This document shows, piece by piece, positions 1 to 8,574 of a stretch of DNA of 64,000 bases. A model generated the notes under the pieces. That model was not told the DNA's origin. It did not search any database and worked only from the letters and a program-made list of their open reading frames with translations. The position numbers and the translations under genes were made by a program. Origin of the DNA: JBBQFI01 sp038237805 (GTDB lineage Bacteria > Verrucomicrobiota > Verrucomicrobiia > Chthoniobacterales > UBA10450); assembly GCA_038237805.1 (NCBI GenBank), contig JBBRYI010000003.1, positions 240,681 to 304,680 of the forward strand, written 5' to 3'. The number at the start of each line of letters is the position of its first letter. Within the stretch, counting starts at the first letter, position 1.

Positions 1-31
1 ATCCAAGCGTTTCGTATTTTATCCTAAGCCG

Positions 32-1174
32 CTAAGGTGCAGCTAAGACGTAACCAAGGGGTAGCGTAGGCCCAAAGTTCCAACCATTAAAAACAGTATT
101 ACTTAAGTACCACAATGCTGTTTGATGTGATCCCGGATTATAAAGCACAAAGTCTGGCTTGCCGTCGAGGTTAAAATCGGCTACTCCAACTAATTGATAA
201 CCACTTGCGATAATTGGTCCCAAGGCGCTGCTGGAATAGGCAGCTCCTGACAAGTAGTAGATAGCTGATCTGTGAGTGCTCGGATTGAAAAGCGCAAGGT
301 CGCGTTTGCCATCCCCGTTAAAATCTGCAGCCCCCGCAAACATGTAACCAGAAGCTAGCGTCGGTCCGTAGGCGGACCCGCTATAAGCGTTACCGTTAAG
401 GTAATAAATCGCTGTTCCGCGTGTAGCCGAATTGTAGAGAAGATAATCCGGTTTTCCGTCCCCGTTAAAATCAGCAGTCGCTACTAACGTATACCCGACA
501 GCAATCGTCGGCCCGAACGCTCCGCCAACCCGCGCTCCTCCCGATACGTACCAGATCGCGGTTTGACGCGTCCCAGGATTGAAGAGAGCATAGTCGGGCG
601 CGCTATCGCCGTTGAAATCTGCCGTATCTACCAGGTTCCATCCAGCAGGCAGGCTCGGGCCATAAGCACCACCAATCTTCGTGTTATTATTCAGATACCA
701 TACAGCGGTTTGGTGTGTCGTTGGATTGTAAAGTACATAGTCGACCTTGCCGTCACCGTTGAAATCTGGCTGGGAGAGGCTTGCGGAGTACACCGCGGTC
801 ATTGTGTGACCAGCATCCATCGTCACACTCGTTAGGCGGCTCGTGTCCCAGTCCGAGCCGTCCCGCTGCCATTTTCGGAAAGTGTTGCCGTTTGTAGTCG
901 GAGGAGCAGTTAAGCTGACGTTTGTGTTGGTGCTGTAGGTGCGCGTAAACTGAGTTATCCCGTCACCCGCACCATTATTATCATTGGGACTCACTTGAAT
1001 ATTTACCCCGTTGCTTGGATTCAATGACGCCACCGTGAGCGTTTGAGTTGCGGACACGACTAAATCGTAACCGATCACATCCAGATTGATGCCTTCTGGC
1101 GAAGTGGCTGTGACATCCGAATATTGTCCCGCACAACTAAAGCATTTTGAACATAGGGCTGGGCTTGCGGACAA
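32..1174 (-). CDS. C-terminal part of secreted metalloprotease-like protein, FG-GAP/VCBS repeats (frameshifted from upstream part)
   Basis: The first 35 or so codons fall in the overlap with the upstream reading frame; the sequence that belongs to the protein starts around FSCAGQYSDV, which continues the metalloprotease domain of the preceding ORF (INLDVIGYDL ending). Next comes a segment with FRKWQRDG and TMTAVY, typical of InlB B-like repeats, then five FG-GAP/VCBS-type repeats with calcium-loop motifs DFNGDGKVD, DFNGDSAPD, DFNGDGKPD, DFNGDGKRD and DFNLDGKPD, spaced about 50 residues apart. Such repeats usually form extracellular beta-propellers. This piece has no signal peptide of its own. 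It is best read as the C-terminal half of one gene running 2355 to 32. Confidence 0.75.
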   Translation of the reverse strand: MSASPALCSKCFSCAGQYSDVTATSPEGINLDVIGYDLVVSATQTLTVASLNPSNGVNIQVSPNDNNGAGDGITQFTRTYSTNTNVSLTAPPTTNGNTFRKWQRDGSDWDTSRLTSVTMDAGHTMTAVYSASLSQPDFNGDGKVDYVLYNPTTHQTAVWYLNNNTKIGGAYGPSLPAGWNLVDTADFNGDSAPDYALFNPGTRQTAIWYVSGGARVGGAFGPTIAVGYTLVATADFNGDGKPDYLLYNSATRGTAIYYLNGNAYSGSAYGPTLASGYMFAGAADFNGDGKRDLALFNPSTHRSAIYYLSGAAYSSSALGPIIASGYQLVGVADFNLDGKPDFVLYNPGSHQTALWYLSNTVFNGWNFGPTLPLGYVLAAP

Positions 1175-2355
1175 CTTCCACTGAACCAGTCGCCAAAGTC
1201 TCCAGACGGATCCTGGTTGAAATCGACTATATCCGTCGTGCCACTGTTGATGGAGAAGTAACGCGTTCCCGAGGAGCTAAAATTTCTCACGCCAGACGAT
1301 CCCCAACTAAAAAGGTCTTGCGGCCGGTAATTGGTGTCCCTGTTTATGTCTGATCCGAGTCCCATGACCTCGTCGATCTCATGCTCAGTCGTCCGCAGGG
1401 CGTCGTAATTGTTTGCAGTTGTCGGCCGGGTGAACTGAAACGAGGCGCCCGAATTGAGAGTTATCGTCGCATCGTATGTACCTCCGTTGTAGGATAGGCC
1501 GCCAGGAGTGTTGAATCCCACCGCTCGCCCGTTCGCACTGCTAACAATGATATTAGTAGATAGGGCACCAGGTGGCAGGCTGGCGTTTGCCGTCGTGTCA
1601 TTGGACGTTTTTGCGTCCGCCATGAGCGCGGAGACAAAAGCGTTCCATTGCACGCTATAAATCGAGGTACAGCTTCGCCCCAGGAACCCACCGCCTATAG
1701 GACCACACGGGTCCGCCGAAGTCGTCCAGCGAAAAACAATATTGATAGTAATTGGGTCTGTGAAGAGCGACTCCTCAATATTGATGGCCTGATTGATCAT
1801 CGATTCTATTGCTACCGCGCTCGGATCGTTGAGAATCGTACTGTCGAACGTCGCATTGATGATCAGACCCGTAGTCGCAGTCGTCGCAACTCTCATCACG
1901 TCGGACTCTCGGCCGGTACCGAATACGTTATAGGCGCGAACGCGATAGTAGTAGGTCGCGCCTTTGCGCAGTCCTGTGACCACGCGTCCAGTTACATTAC
2001 CTACATCCAGATCTCGATAGCCTTCTACAAAATCGGCGAACGCACTGCTAGTCGAAACATCCAACCGATAACCGGACGCTCCCGGAACACTGGCCCACCT
2101 CGCCATGAAGCCTGTTCGAGTAGCCACGGGCAATATCGTTGCCAGCTCCATCTCGTTCAAGGTTTCACTTGTATTTTTGGCGAACATGCCAGCCGGGTGG
2201 GTGACGTGCGCGCGCGCACCCGCGAAAAAAGAGCTGGGAGCCTGTTGACCTCGTCCAGATCCAGCGATCACAAGCCCAATACCAGTCAAACACAGTGCAA
2301 CAATGATTACGATCCGTAGATTACGAACTCCGATTTGCACGGTTTCAGCTTTCAT
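1075..2355 (-). CDS. N-terminal part of secreted zinc-metalloprotease-like protein with fibronectin type III domain
   Basis: Residues 1-33 form a signal peptide (basic start, hydrophobic IVIIVALCLTGIGLVIAG). A fibronectin type III domain lies at about residues 75-155 (YYYRVRAYN). The rest resembles the NF038122-type metalloprotease family, with the zinc-site signature TEHEIDEVMGLG around His325, a variant of HExxH. Near its end the frame breaks: GSCPQAQPYVQNA would continue as FSCAGQYSDV in the -1 frame, at the run of three A at 1139-1141 (T on the coding strand). Adding one T restores a single protein with the FG-GAP ORF downstream. It may be a real frameshift or a sequencing error. Likely secreted or cell-surface. 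Confidence 0.75.
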   Translation of the reverse strand: MKAETVQIGVRNLRIVIIVALCLTGIGLVIAGSGRGQQAPSSFFAGARAHVTHPAGMFAKNTSETLNEMELATILPVATRTGFMARWASVPGASGYRLDVSTSSAFADFVEGYRDLDVGNVTGRVVTGLRKGATYYYRVRAYNVFGTGRESDVMRVATTATTGLIINATFDSTILNDPSAVAIESMINQAINIEESLFTDPITINIVFRWTTSADPCGPIGGGFLGRSCTSIYSVQWNAFVSALMADAKTSNDTTANASLPPGALSTNIIVSSANGRAVGFNTPGGLSYNGGTYDATITLNSGASFQFTRPTTANNYDALRTTEHEIDEVMGLGSDINRDTNYRPQDLFSWGSSGVRNFSSSGTRYFSINSGTTDIVDFNQDPSGDFGDWFSGSCPQAQPYVQNALVVRDNIRMSQPLRQKASIWM

Positions 2356-2702
2356 CGATAAACGCTTATAGTTAATTTTCCTCCCTATAGCCAGATTACA
2401 TAGAGAATGCCCAACGGCGAATGAAAGCTACTGGTTAGTTTACCTAAGTAACAAGGAACGAAGTACCAGTAGGACAGCCGAGCAAGAGAAAACCGATGGC
2501 AGAGCGTGGGGGAGGAAACTGAAACCTTCAAGGCCGGGGGTTTTCCCCGACCACATCTGTTCTTCTTTTTTTACGCAAACAAAATGTGCACTTCTCGACA
2601 TTTTCTTCGCAATCGATCATGTGGCTGGGCTTGCCTTTGGTGGGAATGTTTGCCGCCCGGCGATTCACCGCGCCGCGCGCGTTAGCTAAGGCTGGTGCAA
2701 AG
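2356..2702. other. intergenic region, no gene recognised
   Basis: About 350 bases upstream of the metalloprotease gene. The only visible structure is a small GC hairpin, CGGGG-GTTTT-CCCCG at 2535-2549, followed by a T-rich stretch. This could terminate + strand transcription, but no + strand gene precedes it. No ORF here resembles a protein. Confidence 0.4.
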
Positions 2703-2785
2703 TTGTAGCGGCGTTTGTGTCAAACGCCGATGCGAGCCGCACTGGCATCTAATTAAACAGGCGCTTGGCACAAGCGCCTCTACAA
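2703..2785. repeat. REP-like palindromic element, GTAGCGGCGTTTG type
   Basis: Starts TTGTAGCGGCGTTTGTGTCAAACGCCG, itself a hairpin, and ends with a second hairpin, GGCGCTTGGCACAAGCGCCTCTACAA. The outer ends TTGTAG/CTACAA are inverted. Another full copy is at 12211-12276, a left-end copy at 5858-5884 and a fragment near 11435. The GTAG head followed by an imperfect palindrome matches REP sequences mobilised by RAYT (TnpA-REP) transposases; no such transposase is in the window. Confidence 0.75.
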
Positions 2786-2846
2786 TTCATCCCGCATTTT
2801 CCTGAATCCAAACCGCCTTCCCGCCGCATCCATATATATAGACACC

Positions 2847-3230
2847 ATGGAAACTTCATACCCATCACCACCGCCTCTCCCCGCCCCCGCCGTTACCAAC
2901 GTGCGTACCTGGAACGCGCTTTGTCATGCCAGCGCTTTGCTCGGCGTCTTTCTTCATTTCCCCGGCCACCTGCTCGGGCCGCTCATCGTCTGGCTGGCCA
3001 GGCGCGGCGCCTCGCCCGAGATCGATGCGCACGGCAAGGAAGCGCTCAACTTCCAGATCTCGATGCTCATCTACAACGTTATCGCCGCGGTCTTTTGCCT
3101 CATCCTGGTCGGCTTCGTTTTCCTGGCCATCCTTTGGGTCCTCAACGCCGTCTTCGTCATCATCGCCTCCATCCAGGCGAGCGACGGAAAATTCTATCGC
3201 TACCCCATGACGATTCGGTTCATTCAATAA
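2847..3230 (+). CDS. DUF4870 domain-containing membrane protein
   Basis: A 127-residue protein with a proline-rich N terminus (about 18 residues) followed by the DUF4870 pattern: TWNALCHASALLG, GPLIVWL, a conserved HGKEALNFQIS motif around residues 65-75, then two hydrophobic helices (YNVIAAVFCLILVGFVFLAILW and following) and a short charged tail. DUF4870 proteins are small inner-membrane proteins of unknown function. The gene stands alone, with about 190 bases of non-coding sequence after it. Confidence 0.85.
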   Translation: METSYPSPPPLPAPAVTNVRTWNALCHASALLGVFLHFPGHLLGPLIVWLARRGASPEIDAHGKEALNFQISMLIYNVIAAVFCLILVGFVFLAILWVLNAVFVIIASIQASDGKFYRYPMTIRFIQ

Positions 3231-3421
3231 TACAGTCCAAGCGCGTTCCGCATTTCGTCTTCCACTCCGCAATCCGCGTTTCGTTGCTGTCAGCTATTCC
3301 GTTTTTCAACTTTTAAGTTTCGATAGTAAGCTCTGACCCCTTCAGGATTTCAGATTTTGCTCGGTGCGTGTTGATAATGAGCTCAATTTGACAGACCGAA
3401 CTTAGGATAGAAACTGATCAA

Positions 3422-4543
3422 ATGAGTGCCCCAGACGCTGAAACAGAAAAGCAGTCGGGTAATGGAAAAGGATCCCAATCGTCCACGCCCCATGTTCGAG
3501 CGACACTAGCCGAAACCCCTGCGCCCGCGGAACCACCCTTGTCGTCCGACACCGTTGATTCACCACCCATTCCGCCGGTCGCTCCTCCCGCCGACTCCAG
3601 CCCCAAAGCTCAACCGATTCCCGAGACGCCGCCTGCACCGAAAGAGAAATCGTATCGCGAGCTCTTTGACGATTTTCTCAGTATCATTTTCTCAGAAAAT
3701 CCCTTGGGAAATCGTCCCGCTTTAAATGCGAGTATCCAAGCTCTTCTAGGAAGCATTCTCAAAGATCATCCTATCCATTCGAATTATCGTGTCCTTGTGA
3801 TGTTCGATAAACTCACGCCGATGCGGCAAGACACTGACAAGGTTTATCAAGCTCTCACTGCTTTAAAGGAAACTGAGAAGCCCATCGCATTGGTGATTCA
3901 TTCTGGTGGCGGGGAGGTTGATGCTGGATACTTAATCAGCAAACTTTGCCGGGAATTTTCGCCCGAACATTTCATTACGATCGTCCCGCGGCGAGCGAAG
4001 TCGGCTGCAACGCTGATATGCTGCGGCGCTGATCAAATTCACATGGGCAGCATGAGCGAGTTAGGACCGATAGATCCGCAGGTTGGCGATATGCCGGCTC
4101 TAGGCCTGAAAAACGCGATCCAGCATTTGCTAGATTTAGCCGGCCAGTATCCCGGCGCGTCCGATGTGCTCGCGAAATACCTGGATTCGTCGCTCAAATT
4201 GATAAACCTAGGATATTATGAGCGAGTAGCCGAATCGGCCGCGCAATATGCAGAACGGCTTCTTAAAAAACGCAAAACGGTGAATGAAATAGCCCCGGGA
4301 ACAATAGCGAATACTCTGGTTTACAACTACAAGGACCACGGTTTCGTCATCGACACGGGCGAAGCGGAGGCCATTTTCGGACCAAACATCATTATTACAA
4401 ACTCCGCCGAGTACAACATGGCTAACGCTCTGTATAACACGTTGTCTTCGATAGAAAGCATGTGTGATGCTGCGGGCTATGGCTTCTATTTTTACGGCTC
4501 TTTGAATTCGGTTCCGCAGATTTATGCGCGAAAGAAGAAGTGA
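3422..4543 (+). CDS. SDH-family Clp-fold serine protease (serine dehydrogenase proteinase-like)
   Basis: 373 residues. The first 75 or so are Pro/Ser/Ala-rich and probably disordered. From residue 150 the sequence follows the crotonase/Clp-fold SDH proteinase family (Pfam SDH_sah, related to SppA): PIALVIHSGGGEVDAGYLI with an oxyanion-type SGGG at 161-164, then IVPRRAKSAATLICCGAD with the likely nucleophile Ser194, then GSMSELGPIDPQ. No signal peptide, so probably cytoplasmic, or membrane-associated like its relatives. Its stop codon overlaps the start of a 24-codon ORF (TGATG), and a DUF6602 nuclease-like gene follows. This family is often found in accessory or defence-type neighbourhoods, but the substrate here is unknown. 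Confidence 0.8.
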   Translation: MSAPDAETEKQSGNGKGSQSSTPHVRATLAETPAPAEPPLSSDTVDSPPIPPVAPPADSSPKAQPIPETPPAPKEKSYRELFDDFLSIIFSENPLGNRPALNASIQALLGSILKDHPIHSNYRVLVMFDKLTPMRQDTDKVYQALTALKETEKPIALVIHSGGGEVDAGYLISKLCREFSPEHFITIVPRRAKSAATLICCGADQIHMGSMSELGPIDPQVGDMPALGLKNAIQHLLDLAGQYPGASDVLAKYLDSSLKLINLGYYERVAESAAQYAERLLKKRKTVNEIAPGTIANTLVYNYKDHGFVIDTGEAEAIFGPNIIITNSAEYNMANALYNTLSSIESMCDAAGYGFYFYGSLNSVPQIYARKKK

Positions 4544-4617
4544 TGAGCACCTCGCCAGCAATTTCCGACGGGCCATATCAACCCAAGAACTATCTCGGGC
4601 TTGGCAGCAAGCTGTGA
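4543..4617 (+). CDS. possible 24-residue ORF coupled to the SDH protease
   Basis: ATG at 4543 overlaps the protease stop codon (TGATG) and opens a frame of 24 codons (MSTSPAISDGPYQPKNYLGL...) ending at 4617. The arrangement would allow coupled translation, and it ends about 50 bases before the DUF6602 start. No family resemblance is visible; it may be a leader peptide, a decayed gene remnant or chance. Confidence 0.25.
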   Translation: MSTSPAISDGPYQPKNYLGLGSKL

Positions 4618-4669
4618 CCGCTTTGGCAACCTCTTCTCGCTCTCCAGTTTCCGGGTCGTCGGAGTTGGA

Positions 4670-5773
4670 ATGAGTAAGCCTGCATTCGAGCTTACTGCGG
4701 TCTACCGGCAAGAAGTCGCTCGGCTTTTATCTGCCCGACAAGAATCCAAGTTGATCCACTCAGCCGGCGACATTGACGCAAGCGGCGACCAACTTGAAGC
4801 AGCGTTTCGCGAAATGTTAAGAAGAAAGCTACCGCGTCAGTATTTTGTCGGGCATGGTCATGTCGTAGACGAATCGCTCGCGGTAAGCCGGCAATTTGAC
4901 GTCATCATCGCTGACAATAGTGCCACACCGATCCTCTTTGAGGCAGAAAACGGTAGCCAATACTTTCCCTGGGAATCGGTCTACGCAGTCGGGGAGATCA
5001 AGTCTACTTACGCCAAGAACAAACATTACATCAGCAGCTTCGCTAAAAACGTGGAGAACCTTAAGACCACCCTGAAGCGTGAACCGACACCGCCTAACTA
5101 TTTGGGGAATGGAGTAACTCTCGGTACAGGTTTGTCTACGGATGAATCGAGGCCGTATCGAAACCCACTATTCCAGTTCATTGTATTTTTCGACTCCGGA
5201 AACATGACAGTAGCAAATATAGCTCGCGAATACACAAATAGCGCAGATCAAAATCTGCCCGTGATTTCAGTTTTCCTTGATGGAAAAATCGTCGTGAAGG
5301 CGGAACTTGCCCGCGCTGAGGGCGGCGGTGTTAAGTTAGGCAATATTGATTTAGACCCACTGAGAGTTGCTGAGCGCGCTGATATCGACTGGATGTGTAT
5401 CTCCTATACGGATATGCCCGATAAAGGAGCGCATAGTGTCGTGGCATTCATGCTTGGCCTGTTCAGTCATTTAAACGCATGCGTATTAATGCGGCCCCGC
5501 GTCAATAACTACTTACACGCCGTCCTTGAGTCGGCGCGCCACCAATCTGAGGCGGTTTCGTTGAAGGGCCAACTTAAGATTGCCGAACTCAGTGGTTCAA
5601 AAATCCCAGAAGGGGCTATCAGCTTTCTCAAATATAGAGAAGCTGCAGGTCGGTCGCCATTCGGCAAAGTGAGTGACAAAGAGTTACAGAAATACTTCAA
5701 AGAGACCGGAGAGACGGAAGAGTCTTTGTTCGCTTCATCCCAGTCGGAGCAAAGTGACGCTCCATCAGGGTAG
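4670..5773 (+). CDS. DUF6602 domain protein, PD-(D/E)xK nuclease-like
   Basis: I place the start at 4670 (MSKPAFELTAVYRQ), preceded by GGAGTTGGA, rather than at 4601; this gives 367 residues. The N-terminal half has the DUF6602 pattern: SGDQLEAAFREMLRRKLP, YFVGHGHVVDE, RQFDVIIAD (Asp77), ILFEAENG and YAVGEIKST with E109-x-K111. The Asp...ExK spacing fits a PD-(D/E)xK nuclease core, so DNA cleavage is a fair inference, but not shown. The C-terminal half (MSFxxxSGNM-like region to the end) is not recognised. The neighbouring protease suggests a two-gene accessory module. Confidence 0.65.
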   Translation: MSKPAFELTAVYRQEVARLLSARQESKLIHSAGDIDASGDQLEAAFREMLRRKLPRQYFVGHGHVVDESLAVSRQFDVIIADNSATPILFEAENGSQYFPWESVYAVGEIKSTYAKNKHYISSFAKNVENLKTTLKREPTPPNYLGNGVTLGTGLSTDESRPYRNPLFQFIVFFDSGNMTVANIAREYTNSADQNLPVISVFLDGKIVVKAELARAEGGGVKLGNIDLDPLRVAERADIDWMCISYTDMPDKGAHSVVAFMLGLFSHLNACVLMRPRVNNYLHAVLESARHQSEAVSLKGQLKIAELSGSKIPEGAISFLKYREAAGRSPFGKVSDKELQKYFKETGETEESLFASSQSEQSDAPSG

Positions 5774-5806
5774 CGCGTGTAGGGCGTCAACTGGTGGGGA
5801 TCAGAA

Positions 5807-5857
5807 GGGGGTCGCATCTATATTTTTGAAATTTCATTTTCGAATAGCACGCGGCAG
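5807..5857. repeat. dispersed repeat, GGGTCGCATCTA type (left part)
   Basis: Begins GGGGGTCGCATCTATATTTTTGA. Similar sequence occurs at 8753-8847, 12118-12210 and 13054-13121. At this site and at 12118 it runs directly into the GTAGCGGCGTTTG element, so the two appear to travel together. Confidence 0.5.
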
Positions 5858-5884
5858 TTGTAGCGGCGTTTGTGTCAAACGCGG
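5858..5884. repeat. REP-like half element, GTAGCGGCGTTTG type
   Basis: TTGTAGCGGCGTTTGTGTCAAACGCGG: the left hairpin only of the element present in full at 2703-2785 and 12211-12276. The right half is missing. Confidence 0.6.
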
Positions 5885-5900
5885 ACTACTAATTAGATTC

Positions 5901-6233
5901 TTATTCGGACTCAGGCTTGCTGATGTCAGGTGAAGTCATGTCAAAATAGATGGCGCGAGGAATCTCTGGCAGGTCCCGATGATGGCTCTCGAAAAACTTC
6001 CGCTGCTGATATTGATGAGGGCCAGAAGGGTACGCGCGAATCAAGGTTTCATCGGCGAAATTCCCAAAATGGCTGTACATGTTCGCCGGCCATGTGTAGG
6101 TGAACGGTGTCCTTCCTACGTACTCGTGGTTAATCTCAATGCGAGCTCCAGGAGGGTTCGATTCAAACCGCGTATAAACCGGGGCCGCGCACGAGCACAG
6201 CACTAACGAAACCAGAAGGAGAAACTTTTTCAC
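5901..6233 (-). CDS. PEGA-like lipoprotein
   Basis: 110 residues. The first 15 form a lipoprotein signal (MKKFLLLVSLVLCSC, lipobox cysteine Cys15). After it, TRFESNPPGARIEINHEYVGRTPFTYTW is typical of a PEGA domain, an extracytoplasmic beta-domain found in surface and periplasmic proteins. The start codon overlaps the stop of the ATP-grasp gene upstream (ATGA, 6230-6233), so the two form an operon. The function is unknown. Confidence 0.75.
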   Translation of the reverse strand: MKKFLLLVSLVLCSCAAPVYTRFESNPPGARIEINHEYVGRTPFTYTWPANMYSHFGNFADETLIRAYPSGPHQYQQRKFFESHHRDLPEIPRAIYFDMTSPDISKPESE

Positions 6234-7165
6234 GACACATTTTGATCTCTTTGGTCCGGATTTTGCAATGTTCTATATTTCCACATTTCATTTTCGGACA
6301 GCACACGGTCGTGCAGCGCACGCGCGAAGCGCTCGGGCGCTCCTGTGTCCATGCGTAAATAAAGCGATGGCTCGATGAGTTCCAGCTCCATCAGCCAGTA
6401 GCTGCTGCCGTTATTCGTACGCACAAAGTCGGCGCGGGCGTAAAGCGGGACGGTGCCGATCGCACGCATCGTTGCATTGCCAGCTTTGCGCAACGCATCT
6501 TCGATTTCGACGGCGCGGATGATTCCGCCGTGTTCTTCCTGCACCCGGAAGTCGGCGGGCTTCGGCAGCTTCAGGATGGTATGACTAAGCACGCCGTTGA
6601 AGTAGAAACACGAGAACTCGCCCTCGGTTGTGATCGCGGACAGGAATGGTTGCACGAGCAATGCACGGTCCGCGTAGTAAGCGCTGACTTCATCGGCTCG
6701 GCTACGCGCGGTGTGCGCGTCGAGACGAAAGGCACCGCTGGCATTCGCCCCAACAACCGGCTTGATCACGACTTCCGCCGTTCCGATCTCTTCGATTAGA
6801 TCCGGCAACTCGTTAGGCGCTAGCCGCTCACGCCAGATCGTTGGCACGACAGGGACGCCGCGCTCAGCCAGGTCGCGAAGGTAAGTCTTGCGAATGTTCC
6901 AGCGGACGAGATCGAGTCCGTTAAAGAGCGGTGTGCCGGAACGTTCGATCTCGCCAAGGACATCGAGGAACGCGTCCGGATCGGTGACGTAGTCCCACGT
7001 CGATCGGATCACGACCGCGTCGTAGGCGCGCCACTTTATATTAGTACGCTGCCACGGGATCGTATCGACGCGCCAGCCGAGAGCAGTCAACGGCGCGCAA
7101 GCCAACTCATCGTCGATAACGTAGCCGGTCTGGTCTTTAAGAGTAAGGAAGGCGCAGCGCCGCAT
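6230..7165 (-). CDS. ATP-grasp domain protein (RimK/glutathione synthetase-like ligase)
   Basis: I prefer the start at 7165 (MRRCAFLTLKDQTGYVIDDE, 311 residues) over the upstream ATG at 7228, because the preceding 21 residues are low-complexity and unlike the family. Visible ATP-grasp features: YDAVVIRSTWDY near residue 50, WNIRKTYLRDLAERGVPVVPT, the ATP-binding EVVIKPVVGANASGAF, LVQPFLSAITTEGEFSCFYF, YARADFVR and a metal-binding LMELELIEPSLYLR. Similar proteins (DcsG-like) are annotated as carboxylate-amine or thiol ligases; the substrate cannot be told. It is translationally coupled to the PEGA-like lipoprotein. Confidence 0.75.
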   Translation of the reverse strand: MRRCAFLTLKDQTGYVIDDELACAPLTALGWRVDTIPWQRTNIKWRAYDAVVIRSTWDYVTDPDAFLDVLGEIERSGTPLFNGLDLVRWNIRKTYLRDLAERGVPVVPTIWRERLAPNELPDLIEEIGTAEVVIKPVVGANASGAFRLDAHTARSRADEVSAYYADRALLVQPFLSAITTEGEFSCFYFNGVLSHTILKLPKPADFRVQEEHGGIIRAVEIEDALRKAGNATMRAIGTVPLYARADFVRTNNGSSYWLMELELIEPSLYLRMDTGAPERFARALHDRVLSENEMWKYRTLQNPDQRDQNVS

Positions 7166-7257
7166 GTGAGTCTTACAAAGCACGAAACTCCACTCTCTTC
7201 GAGCGCGAGTTGTAGCGCTCGCTTTCATTTGGCTTTGGCCGCCTGTAGAATTGCACC

Positions 7258-8574
7258 ATGAGGAAAGAAATACCGATCGTCTGGTTGCTGCTGTTACTTT
7301 CGGTTTTCTGTCTGGGCGCGGATTCGAAGAATTTCCGCGCCGATGCGAAGCGAATGGAAGAGAGAATCAAGGAATTTTCCAAATTCGGAGCAAATCCCGA
7401 AGGGGGAGTTAGCCGCGTTGCCTTTAGCGATGCCGATGTTGCGGGTCGTAAATACATAAGAGCCTTGATGGAAAAGGCAGGACTAAAGGTCCGGGTCGAC
7501 GCCGCGGGAAACATCATTGGCCGCAGGGAAGGGCGGAATCCGAAGCTGCCGGTAATTTTGTTCGGTTCTCACATTGATTCGGTTCCGCATGGCGGGAACT
7601 ACGATGGAGATGTGGGAGTTCTCGGCGCATTGGAATGCATCGAAATCCTAGAGCAACAAAACTACCTAACGAATCATCCACTGGAGGTCATCGCATTTGC
7701 CGATGAAGAAGGGGGACTGACAGGAAGCCATGCCGTTGCCGGCGAACTGAGTCCGGAAGCACTTCAGCTGAAGAGTCACAGTGGTAAGACGATCGGAGAG
7801 GGAATTCGCTTCATCGGTGGCGATCCGGATAACTTGCAAGCAGCCAGACGAAATCCTTCTGAGATTCTCGCGTATCTGGAATTGCACATCGAACAGGGTG
7901 AAATTTTGGAAGCGGAGAAGATCAACATCGGTGTGGTAGAAGGAATCGTCGGAATCAACGTGTGGGATGTTACCGTGCTTGGGTTAGCCAACCACGCGGG
8001 AACAACGCCTATGAATCAGAGAAAGGACGCTCTCCTGGCTGCGGCAAAATTAGTTGAGTCAGTCAACCAGATTGCAAGGAGCATTCCCGGCCGTCAGGTC
8101 GCGACCGTTGGGAAGATTCAAGCGGAGCCGGGTGCGCCGAACGTCATTCCTGGCAAAGTAGTGATGAGTCTGGAGATTCGCGATCTGGAGAAATCGAAAA
8201 TCGATCTCGTATTTGTAAAGGCAAAAGAGTCAGCTGAAAAAATCGCCGCGGATACAGGCACGACGATTTCTTTCGCTGCGCTCGATGTCACCGCAGTTCC
8301 GGCGCCGACAGATCCAAGGCTGCGCAAGGTCATTCAAGAAGCAGCGACAGGTCTGGGTTTAACAACGAAACTGATGCCAAGCGGAGCAGGCCACGATGCT
8401 CAGGATATCGCGCGAATCGCTCCCATCGGAATGATCTTCGTTACCAGCATCGGTGGCATCAGCCACTCCCCCAAAGAATTTACGACCGCTTCGGATGTGG
8501 CGAACGGCGCGAGCGTTTTGATGCAAACAATTTTGAAGGTGGATGAAAAGGGCTTGTTAGGACAGGGAGGTTGA
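7258..8574 (+). CDS. exported M20 family amidase/hydrolase (N-carbamoyl-amino acid hydrolase/allantoate amidohydrolase type)
   Basis: 438 residues with a signal peptide (about residues 1-20, VWLLLLLSVFCLGADS). Metal-binding motifs of the M20/HyuC group are present: GSHIDSVPHGGNYDGDVG (His105, Asp116), FADEEGG (Glu150/Glu151) and LELHIEQGEILE (His near 210). The dimerisation domain contains the usual ANHAGTTPM. The C-terminal AGHDAQD and GISHSPKEF match the second metal-ligand region. Relatives hydrolyse N-carbamoyl amino acids or ureido compounds in the cytosol; a secretory signal is less common and suggests periplasmic action. The gene is divergent from the ATP-grasp gene with only about 90 bases between. 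Confidence 0.85.
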   Translation: MRKEIPIVWLLLLLSVFCLGADSKNFRADAKRMEERIKEFSKFGANPEGGVSRVAFSDADVAGRKYIRALMEKAGLKVRVDAAGNIIGRREGRNPKLPVILFGSHIDSVPHGGNYDGDVGVLGALECIEILEQQNYLTNHPLEVIAFADEEGGLTGSHAVAGELSPEALQLKSHSGKTIGEGIRFIGGDPDNLQAARRNPSEILAYLELHIEQGEILEAEKINIGVVEGIVGINVWDVTVLGLANHAGTTPMNQRKDALLAAAKLVESVNQIARSIPGRQVATVGKIQAEPGAPNVIPGKVVMSLEIRDLEKSKIDLVFVKAKESAEKIAADTGTTISFAALDVTAVPAPTDPRLRKVIQEAATGLGLTTKLMPSGAGHDAQDIARIAPIGMIFVTSIGGISHSPKEFTTASDVANGASVLMQTILKVDEKGLLGQGG

